Assembly (NCBI GenBank): GCA_018398765.1
Contig: JAHBMJ010000702.1
Coordinates: 1-42,062, forward strand
Direction: 5' to 3'
Length of the DNA: 42,062 bases
Origin: Chromera velia
Lineage: Eukaryota > Sar > Chromeraceae
Part shown: positions 23,686-32,300 of the stretch, piece by piece
Position numbering within the stretch: the first letter of the stretch is position 1
How the letters are laid out: every line of letters begins with the position of its first letter
The notes under the pieces: model-generated
Databases searched by the model: none
Seen by the model: only the letters and a program-made list of their open reading frames with translations
What the model was told of the DNA's origin: nothing
Translations under genes and position numbers: made by a program

Positions 23686-25625
23686 GAATCAATCAATCAA
23701 TCAATCTATTAATCAATCAATCAATCTGTCTATGTACCACCAGGCTTCCTCGATATTTCTCTATCTTGCCGATCTCTGTGCCTGAGTGCCTCTTTAGTGA
23801 TCCTTTGATGTGCTTGACCTCTTTCCCTCCCTCCGTGGTTCTATCTATCAATATCTTTCCATTCCCACAACCATGCAACAGAACCGCAAAGAGAGAAAAA
23901 GTGACAAAGGAGTCATGGAGCGATTAGCAGACAAAGGGGAGTTGAGGAAGGAGGGGAATTCAGGCAAAATGTACAGAGGAATGAAATCAGAAGCGCAAAG
24001 ACGGACAACGGTGGACATGGAGACAGTAAAAAGCTATATGCAGAAACGGATGACGTTCTCGATACCCCGTCAGTGCCTGCGGTGTCATGAATAAACGACT
24101 ACCAACTCTTTGTGATGCTTTTAGATGGATTTTCTGGAGCGCGCGCAAATGCAACTGAATTGTTCTGCCTGAACTTCACCTCCTCTCATCTGTTCTTTTC
24201 ACCTCTTCTCGTCTCTTTTATTTGCCTGCAGTGTGATCAAGAAAAGAGTTCTTGCATGGACCCACGCCCCTCAGCTCCCAGAGGAGATCCAGTTCATGTC
24301 GCGTACAAAGGACTTCTACAGGTCGGGCAGCAGTCAGAAGGCGCATTTGCGTCTCTGTTTTTTTTATGGGCGGATGGGTCTGAGAGAGCGCGCAGAGAGG
24401 CAGGCAGAACAACACAGGCCTGCGTGAGGGGAGAGAAGACTTCGAATTGTTTTCGGACAGAAAGGGAGAGAGAACTCCGAATTGTTTTTGGACAGAAAGG
24501 GAGAGAAGACTCCGAATTGTTTTTGGACAGAAAGGGAGAGAGACCTCCGAATTGTTTTTGGACAGAAAGGGAGAGAGAACTCCGAATTGTTTTTGGACAG
24601 AAAGAGAAAGGCAGTGCAGGCGCGGTCAAACGAGAAAAGACATGCAGTTGCAGTTGCAGGGTGGGTACTTGTGCGGAGGTGGGAGCAGGGGGGTCATGTA
24701 GGAGCATCCCCTTCCCCCGTGCTCTGAGTGGCTGTATCGTTCTTTTGTCTCTGGACCTCTCTCTCTTTGTTGTCTGTGGTGTACATGAAGACAATGAGAG
24801 AAAAGAAAGATTTTGGTCTGTCTACTCGTCGGTCAGTCTCTCAGTCTGCGGCCGTCCGAACATCCACTCGCCCGTCTGTCTGTTTGTTTGATCGTCCGCG
24901 TGAGTGTTTCTCTTTTTTTTGTTGTCTGTCCTCTCAGACCTTTGTGTGCGTCTGTCTGTTTTGGTTGATCATCTTTCGCTCTGCTCTGCAGGATCCATGA
25001 CGAGCATGTGATTTTCAAGATGCGGCTGAAGAGGGAAAAGAAGAAGCGGAAGGACGAGAGAAAGAAGGAGGAAATGTCTGTCGGTCTGCTTGCTAGCTTC
25101 TTCTTCTCATTCCGTTTATTTTTTTCTTGCTCTCTCTCTCTCCCTCTCTTCCTCTCTCCCTCCCTCCCCCCCTCTCTCTCTCTATCTATCTCAATCTCGC
25201 TTTCTTCGCATGAGTGGATTGTGGTCCCTCCCGCTTTCTGATTTCCTCAATTCTGGAGCAAGGCCGTGGAGGTGTCGCAGACTGGAGATTGAAATGCGCT
25301 TGCACGAAGTCCGTGTTCAATTGCGTTGTTAGACCGGCAGATGCATCCAATTTCTGTTGCTGTCTTCTGCCGCAAGTTCTGTGACCTGGATCGAGGGGTT
25401 CTTGCGTGCGCCCGTTGGATCGACCGGAAGATTTTCTTACAAATCCGACCAATTTTGATCATTCTGAAGATCTTTTTTTATGTCTCAGAATGGAAGGCAC
25501 AGCCGATATTCGTGAAATTCAACAACAGACGCAGCGAATCACGCTTCTGCCTGCTTTATGTACCCGCTCTTGTGCGTTCTGTCTGCAGAATGGCAAAGCG
25601 GATGCTGACAGAGAAAAGTCCCTAA
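22329..25625 (+). CDS. RRM-like domain protein, probable organelle targeting
   Basis: Four exons in phase: 22329-23524, 24232-24321, 24992-25075, 25589-25625; 468 residues. The N-terminus (MALSVSPLPSRSSGSLALLL and on, rich in Ser, Arg and Leu, almost no acids for 50 residues) looks like a mitochondrial or plastid presequence. Residues 131-212 resemble an RNA-recognition motif: LELKGMP as RNP2, FFSKFGPI, and CEGTAFITF as RNP1. A conserved basic part precedes it (FKWYFVKKYIRRTPSPFHYP). Joining exons 1-3 gives a continuous sequence (GRIELPD, VIKKRVLAWTHAPQLPEE, DFYRIHDEHVIFKMRLKREK) ending in a Lys/Arg-rich coil, which supports the splicing. The likely role is organellar RNA binding; substrate unknown. 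The last exon has two possible acceptors (see findings). Confidence 0.8.
23656..23728. repeat. (CAAT)n tetranucleotide repeat
   Basis: About 17 imperfect copies of TCAA just inside intron 1 of the RRM-like gene. The reading frame of exon 1 runs into it (FNQSINQSINQ) but the predicted donor lies upstream at 23525. Confidence 0.85.
24434..24608. repeat. 35-bp tandem repeat, five copies
   Basis: The anchor GAATTG starts at 24444, 24479, 24514, 24549 and 24584, an exact period of 35. The core reads CCGAATTGTTTTTGGACAGA. It sits in intron 2 of the RRM-like gene. The GGACAGAAAGGG part recalls the CAGACAGAGAAGGG segment of the large array at 29320-39735, but similarity over so short a string may be chance. 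Confidence 0.9.
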
Positions 25626-25639
25626 AAAGCCATTGCTGA

Positions 25640-26409
25640 AAGATAGAAGACGCCATGACAATCCTGTTGGACTTGAAAAAGATTTTTCTCTTTGCCGTCG
25701 TCATGATGTCTTAATTTCTAGGGTCTTCCATGCACTTTCATAGTAGATGCTCGTAAGTATATAGCCCTTGCACGGGATAAATGAAAAAAAAACTATAGAA
25801 AAAAAAATTATAAGTTACGAAGTTTTTAAATTTTTTTAATTCTAAAATTTGTCATTTATTTTTAATCTTAAAATTGTAAAATGAAAATCAATGAAATGAA
25901 CTGGAGTTTTACTACGCAATGAAGTTTTCAAAAATTGCTAGCTAATACTCCTACGACTATTCCTACTACTACTATTACTACTACTACTACTAAATACGGG
26001 TACTATTATATTACATACTACTATGTGACTGGCCGTTTGTAATGTGGTTTACTAATTAAATACTAATTAAATTTGCATTAACTCCAGCAATCACTGGCTG
26101 GCATTGGTTGCCGGGGTCAACATAAATCTACTGATCGAGCTTTACCAGCCCTAGCATTTTCTTTCTGCCTTTTCACTGTTCTTATACAGTATAATAGGAG
26201 AGCATCGTATCAATTTGCCTACTCAGCAATATGCATGAAAAAGAACTGGCTGATGGCTATAGGCTGAGGCAAAGCCGCAAAGGTTTTGCGTGGTGATAAA
26301 GAAGTTTCTTTGTCCTGATCTGCACTTCAACATGGGCATCTTTGATTGTGTACTTCTGTTCCTTGCTCTCCGAGTGGTAGACCAGGCAGGATGCATGAGA
26401 GAGGGAGTC
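25640..26409. other. AT-rich intergenic region between convergent genes
   Basis: Separates the 3' ends of the RRM-like gene and the BTB gene. It contains long A and T runs (25780-25880) and an (ACT)n stretch near 25965-25995. No gene seen. Convergent terminators would be expected here. Confidence 0.5.
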
Positions 26410-27711
26410 TCATCCTGTGGCCAGAGTCTCGGGAGGCTTCTGAGTTTCGATTTGAAGGACTGGAGATCCAGATACAGGGTCTGATTCGGATGCAGTGTGG
26501 GTGGGAGATTGCGGCTTCGAAGTAGTGGAAGAGCGCCAGCTCTCTGGAAACATGTGAGCGACTGATGGGGGGAGCTGGAACGTCGAGAACATTGCAGTGC
26601 CAGTCGCAGCAAGGCCTGCAAATGTCACCGCTGCCCTCCGAGCCCTCGTTATGAACATATTTGCAGTACCAAATGGGTCGGCACCAAATTTTGAAAAAGC
26701 CCTTCCGGCAGAGAGAACTGCAGACCTGGAACAGACCTCGTCTTGCAGTTCGGGGATCCTGAAGAATCTTGCCTCTAGATAAATCTCTTGGAGGTCATTT
26801 GGGTCCTTTGTGGTTATGGGGCCTGTGCGATATTTCTTCTTCGCTAGTCGTGCGAGGTTGAGATAGTACACGACTCTCATGAGTTTGGACTTCGGGGGTG
26901 ATTGGGGGTCTTTTGGGGTCTGTGCGGCAGTCACTCTGCCTTTGGGTGTCAGCTTCGAGTCCAGCAGGCCTTCAGAGAGGTTTCGAAGATGATTGAGAAT
27001 GATGGGGAAGTGCTTCGGCTCCCTGTCTATGAAAACCTTCGTTGCTGGCCCGTCTTTTGCCTCTGCTGCAAGAACACATTGCCATAAGATCGGACTCAGC
27101 GCTGCTGTTGACCTCAAAGTTCGAAATTCCTTTCCACCAACATCGAGAACCAGCGGGCTGTCCGTCGGCCCATATCTCTCTATTTCTGTGAGATGATGAG
27201 CTTTCTCTCTTCTCTCCGTAGTAAGCTCAGTCTCCTCTTCTTCTGCCTCTGATGCGGTGTCTGTAGCAGGACGGGAAGGAGAGGAGATGGGACCGGTTGA
27301 ATCAGTCTGTGAGCTGCTGCTGGTATTGAAAAATCTTCTGCTGGAATGCCACACAGAGATGGACGAGGCGCCTGTTAGGGGAGGGACATGCAAGGCAGCA
27401 GCAGGGAAGCACCGCCGGGTCGATTCCGTCCTTGCCATCTCACCGCTTTCTTCATTTGATCCCAGACAGAACTGTTGACAGGAGAGCTTTCCTGCCTGCG
27501 TTGATGTTTCGATGCTTTCCACTGATCCAGAAAGCTTGAAATCCGACAAAACGAAAGACAACGACTGAACATGAAAAGTTGACAAAGGGCGACGCCAGCG
27601 TGCGTGAGTAAAGAGGCTCCCAGAAGGACCCCGACCCTGCCCCACACAGCCAAAGCCACCTGCAAAGACTGTCCGGGCTTGGACCCTCTGCAAATGGTTA
27701 AAGGACAACAT
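26410..27711 (-). CDS. BTB/T1 (KCTD-like) domain protein, probable mitochondrial presequence
   Basis: One uninterrupted frame of 433 residues. The frame is open further upstream, but the first ATG is at 27711, in good context (GACAAAATG). The start MLSFNHLQRVQARTVFAGG and the following Arg-rich, acid-poor stretch look like a mitochondrial presequence. Residues about 187-326 are a T1-type BTB domain: LVLDVGGKEFRTLRSTAALS, then FIDREPKHFPIILNHLRN, and IYLEARFFRIPEL. Between the last two blocks about 65 residues replace the usual 10-12, so the fold carries a roughly 50-residue basic insert. Residues about 359-379 (AVTFAGLAATGTAMF) could form a membrane segment. KCTD-type proteins oligomerise and often act as cullin-3 adaptors; whether this one does is unknown. 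It is intronless while all the other reconstructable genes here have introns. Confidence 0.85.
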   Translation of the reverse strand: MLSFNHLQRVQARTVFAGGFGCVGQGRGPSGSLFTHARWRRPLSTFHVQSLSFVLSDFKLSGSVESIETSTQAGKLSCQQFCLGSNEESGEMARTESTRRCFPAAALHVPPLTGASSISVWHSSRRFFNTSSSSQTDSTGPISSPSRPATDTASEAEEEETELTTERREKAHHLTEIERYGPTDSPLVLDVGGKEFRTLRSTAALSPILWQCVLAAEAKDGPATKVFIDREPKHFPIILNHLRNLSEGLLDSKLTPKGRVTAAQTPKDPQSPPKSKLMRVVYYLNLARLAKKKYRTGPITTKDPNDLQEIYLEARFFRIPELQDEVCSRSAVLSAGRAFSKFGADPFGTANMFITRARRAAVTFAGLAATGTAMFSTFQLPPSVAHMFPESWRSSTTSKPQSPTHTASESDPVSGSPVLQIETQKPPETLATG

Positions 27712-27993
27712 TTTGTCGGCGTTGGTGCGGTGGTGTTGCGGCCTCTGAATCCTACGGTGATCGATGATGAAACGATATATTAATGTCCATGGACGACGCT
27801 GTGAGTGTACAGCAATCTGGTTGGGTTGGACACCCAATGTTGAAGAATGCCTTCATACAGTGATACACTCTTTCAATCAAGTCATCCATCCACAAGCGAA
27901 GTGACTGACCTTTTAAATTTCAACCTGCATGCAGTGCATGCATATATATCGCGGAGCGCGCGCGAATTGCGCGCGCGCCCGCGCGTGGCCATG

Positions 27994-28191
27994 CCATTCA
28001 AACTTCTTCGCGAAAATCCCGATCGCTCCTAGTTTAGGCTGTGAGACCCATAGACACGACTAGATTCACATCTTAACGAAGGGTAACTCCGTTAAGCCGT
28101 ATCAAGGGGGCGCATTTCGCCTAATGCCGTATAGCTGTTTCGTTTGCTTACGCAACATTACGTGCGTGCCCGAGGGATCTAGCGGCCCCCA
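27994..28191. repeat. Repeat A, copy 1 (198 bp)
   Basis: Aligns without gaps to 28658-28855, with differences mostly C/T and G/A transitions and concentrated near the right end. It contains a perfect 7-bp hairpin CTTAACG/CGTTAAG with an 11-nt loop. It starts CCATTCAAAC and ends GCGGCCCCCA, so it lacks the TG...CA ends of common LTRs. Confidence 0.85.
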
Positions 28192-28371
28192 CTATGCCGC
28201 ATATGATTAGATCCCTCATCGACAATCTTCCCCCCCCGTTCACCCCGAAAAACCAGTATGGAATAGTCCTTCCCCAGTAAACTGAGTTCACTACCCGAGT
28301 AGTCGATCGGCTTTACAGCTAAGGCAATAGATTGGAGAACCACTGTCTAAAGCGGTGGGAGGGTGGGTTCC

Positions 28372-28661
28372 GGTTCGTTCGACGGAACTGTCAGAACGGA
28401 CTACCGTCTTTTCTCCTTCGTTTGACTCCTCTTTAACTACTCAACATATCTTTTCTGACTTACGCATTTTTCTGAGCACGCGGTGGATAAAACCACCACC
28501 ACCATTTTTTTTCGCCCGCGCGGGAGGGATCTGACGTTCCCGGCTTGGCGCGTTGGTGCCGCAAAGGCCGCGCCAGGCCCGGAACTATATTTCCCGTCGG
28601 ATCGTGATTTCTGTCATTTGAACGCACGGCTTCGCTCCGCAAGCTAGGCTTCACCTTCCAT
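28372..28661. repeat. Repeat B, copy 1 (about 290 bp)
   Basis: Closely matches 40535-40826 from GGTTCGTT to CCTTCCAT. It contains the palindrome CCCGCGCGGG and a second GC stem (TTGGCGCG with CGCGCCA). It lies between the two copies of repeat A and ends exactly where A copy 2 begins. Confidence 0.85.
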
Positions 28662-28855
28662 TCAAACTTCTTCGCGAAAATCCTGATTGCTCCTAGTTTG
28701 GGCTGTGAGACCCGTAGACACGACTAGATTCACGTCTTAACGAAGGGTAACTCCGTTAAGCCGTATCAAGGGGGCGCATTTCGCCTAATGCCGTATAGCT
28801 GTTTCACTTGCTTACGCAACATTAGGCGCACGCTCAAAGGATCTAGCGGCCCCCA
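28658..28855. repeat. Repeat A, copy 2 (198 bp)
   Basis: Second copy of the 198-bp repeat, offset 664 bp from the first and in the same orientation. Two copies of CCCCAGTCTG, 18 bp apart, lie at its right edge (28851 and 28869). Confidence 0.85.
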
Positions 28856-28880
28856 GTCTGAGACGGGTCCCCAGTCTGAA

Positions 28881-28960
28881 AAGACAAGAAACAGTAATAC
28901 GTAGTTTGCTTAATCAATGAACATTTATGTTTATGATTTGTCATTACTGGTTCGTGTCTT
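28881..28960. repeat. Short foldback, 18-bp inverted repeat
   Basis: AAGACAAGAAACAGTAAT (28881-28898) pairs with ATTACTGGTTCGTGTCTT (28943-28960) at 16 of 18 positions, with a 44-nt AT-rich loop. It could be a small inserted element or a structured RNA. I see no clear target duplication. Confidence 0.6.
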
Positions 28961-29319
28961 AGAGCGGATCAGATACAGCTGAAACATTCTATAATGTAGC
29001 AACTGCATGTGCTTAAAGATGCAATAATTTATTATTACCAATAAATTCATGTTATCTTTTTTTGCTTTGGACACTGCCTCTTTGATCAACTTTGAGATCC
29101 TATTTCAATAATGATTTACTGACTATACAGAAGAACACGCCGGATCCGTGTCTGCCATCAGGTCTGTAAGGGATCAATTGGCACAAAGAGAGCCATAACA
29201 TCCCCTCTGCCTTTTAAAGATGCATAGAAAGACCAAACGCTATGAGACGTTGCTTTTCTCTATCTGCAACGGATACCTGGACACAGCAGTAGTTGCCTTT
29301 TAACTCCGCAAACGATGCG
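28961..29319. other. AT-rich spacer before the large array
   Basis: No gene, RNA or repeat that I can support between the foldback and the first array unit. Confidence 0.5.
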
Positions 29320-32300
29320 GCGGCCCAGAGACAGGGGTCTCGCCCTTCTCTGTCTGCCAGAATGGAGAGATGTACAGAGAGAGAGAGCGATCTCTACCTT
29401 TTTTTGTCTGCAAAGAAGAAGGATGTACAGAGAGAGGGGTTTCTGCTCTTCTCTGTCTGCAAAGAACAAAGATATATAGAGAGAGGGGTCCTGCCCTTCC
29501 CTGTCTGCACAGAAGAAAGATATACAGAGAGAGGGGTCTCTGCCCTTCTCTATCTGCAAAAAAGAAAGATGTATAGAGAGAGGGGTCTCTACCCTTCTCT
29601 GTCTGCAAAGAAGAAAGATGTACAGAGAGAGGGGTCAGACTTTCTGCCCTTTTCTGTTTGTAGCGAAGAAAGATATGTAGAGAGAGGGGTCCTGCCCTTC
29701 TCTGTCTGCAAAGAATGAAGCTGCACAAAGAGAAGGGTCTCTGCCCTTCTCTGTCTGCAAAGAAGAAAGATGTACAGAGAGAGGGGTCAAACTTTCTGCC
29801 CTTCTCTGTCTGTAAAGAAGAAAGATGTACAGAGAGAAGGTCCTGCCCTTCTCTATCTGCAAAGAAGAAAGATGTACAGAGAGAGGGGTCCTGCCCTTCT
29901 CTGTCTGCAAAGAAGAAAGATGTACAGAGAGAGGGGTCAGACTTTCTGTCCTTCTTTGTCTGCAAAGAAGAAAGATAGACAGAGAGAGGGGTTAGACTTT
30001 CTGCCCTTCTCTGTTTGCAAAGAATGAAGATGTACAGAGAGAAGGTCCTGCCCTTCTCTGTCTGCAAAGAAGAAAGATGTACAGAGAGAGGGGTCCTGCC
30101 CTTCTCTATCTGCAAAGAAGAAGATGTACAGAGAGATGGGTCCCTGCCCTTCTCTGTCTGCACAGAAGAACGATATACAGAAAGAGGATCCTGCCCTTCT
30201 CTGTCTGCAAAGAAGAAAGATGTACAGAGAGAGGCTCCTGCCCTTCTCTGTCTGCGAAGAAGAAGGATATACAGAGAGAGGGTCCTGCCCTTCTCTGTCT
30301 CTAAAGAAGAAGGATGTACAGAGAGAGGGGTTTTGCCCTTCTCTGTCTGCAAAGAATGAAGATATACAGAGAGAAGGTCCTGCCTTCTCTGTCTGCAAAG
30401 AAGAAAGATATACAGAGAGAGGGTCCTGTCCTTCTTTGTCTGCAAAGAAGAAGGATGTACAGAGAGAGGGGTCCTGCCCTTCTCTGTCTGCAAAGAACAA
30501 AGATGTACAGAGAGAGGGGTCCTGCCCTTCTCTATCTGCAAAGAATGAAGATGTACAGAGAGAGGGTCCTGCCCTTCTCTGTCTGCAAAGAATAAAGATG
30601 TACAGGGCAAGGTTCTTGCCCTTCTCTGTCTGCAAGAACAAAGATGTACAGAGAGAGGGGTCTTGCCCCTCTCTGTCTGCAAAGAAGGATGTACTGAGAG
30701 AGGGGTCCTGCCCTTCTCTGTCTGCAAAGAAGAAAGATGTACAGAGAGAGGGGTCCTGCCCTTCTCTGTCTTAAAAGAATGAAGATGTACAGAGAGATGG
30801 GTCTCTGCCCTTCTCTGTCTGCAAAAAAGAAGGATGTACAGAGAGAGGGTCCTGCCCTTCTCTGTCTGCAAAGAAGAAAGATGTACAGAGAGAGGGGTCT
30901 CTGCCCGTCTCTATCTGCAAAGAAGAAAGATATACACAGAAAGGGTCCTGCCCTTTTCTGTCTGCAAAGAAGAAAGATATGCAGAGAGAGGGGTCCTGCC
31001 CTTCTCTGTCTGCAAAGAATGAAGATATAAAGAGAGAGGGTCCTGCCCTTCTCTGTCTGCAAAAGAAGAAAGATATATATAGAGAGGGGTCCTGCCCTTC
31101 TCTGTCTGCAAAGAAGAAAGATGTACAGAGAGAGGGTCCTGCCCTTCTCTGTCTGCAGAGAAGAAAGATGTACAGAGAGAGGGGTCCTGCCCTTCTCTGT
31201 CTGCAAGGAAGAACGATGTACAGAGAGAAGGGTCCTGCCTTTCTCTGTCTGCAAAGAAGAAAGATGTATAGAGAGAGGGGTCCTGCCCTTGAAGTTCTCT
31301 GTCTGCAAAGAATGAAAATGTACAGAGAGAGGGTCCTGCCCTTCTCTGTCTGCAAAGAAGAAAGATATACAGAGAGAGGGGTCCTGCCCTTCTCTGTCTG
31401 CAAAGAAGAAAGATGTACAGAGAGAGGGGTCCTGCCCTTCTCTGTCTGCAAAGAATGACGATATACAGAGAGAAGGTCCTGCCCTTCTCTATCTGCAAAA
31501 AAGAAAGATGTACAGAGAGAGGGTCCTGCCCTTTTCTGTCTGCAAAGAAGAAAGATGTACAGAGAGAGGGGTCAGACTTTCTGCCCTTCTCTGTCTGCAA
31601 AGAAGAAAGGTGTACAGAGAGAGGGTCCTGCCCTTCTCTATCTGCAAAGAAGAAAGATGTACAGAGAGAGGGGTCCTGCCCTTCTTTGTCTGCAAAGAAG
31701 AAAGATGTACAGAGAGAGGGGTCCTGCCCTTCTCTATCTGCAAAGAAGAAGATGTACAGAGAGATGGGTCCCTGCCCTTCTCTGTCTGCACAGAAGAACG
31801 ATATACAGAGAGAGGGGTCAAACTTTCTGCCCTTCTCTGTCTGCAAAGAATGAAGATGTACAGAGAGAGGGTCCTGCCCTTTTCTGTCTGCAAGGAAGAA
31901 AGATGTACAGAGAGAGGGGTCCTGCCCTCCTCTGTCTACAAAGAAGGAAGATATACAGAGAGAGGGGTCCTGCCCTTCTCTGTCTGCAAAGAAGAAAGAT
32001 GTACAGAGAGAGGGTCCTGCCCTTCTCTGTCTGCAAAGAAGAAAGATGTACAGAGAGAGGGTCCTGCCCTTCTCTGTCTGCAAAGAAGAAAGATGTACAG
32101 AGAGAGGGGTCCTGCCCTTCTCTGTCTGCAAAGAAGAAAGATGTACCGAGAGAGGGGTCCTGCCCTTCTCTGTCTGCAAGGAAGAAAGATGTACAGAGAG
32201 AGGGGTCCTGCCCTTCTCTATCTGCAAAGAAGAAGATGTACAGAGAGAGGGTCCTGCCTTTCTCTGTCTGTGAAGAAGAAGGATATACAGAGAGAAGGCC

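Noticed and set aside
27709-27837. N-terminal extension of the BTB protein to 27837
   Set aside because: That start would be TTG; the first ATG is 27711 and begins a credible presequence.
27994-28855. Standard LTR retrotransposon
   Set aside because: Interior is only 466 bp with no coding content, ends are not TG...CA, and I found no target duplication.
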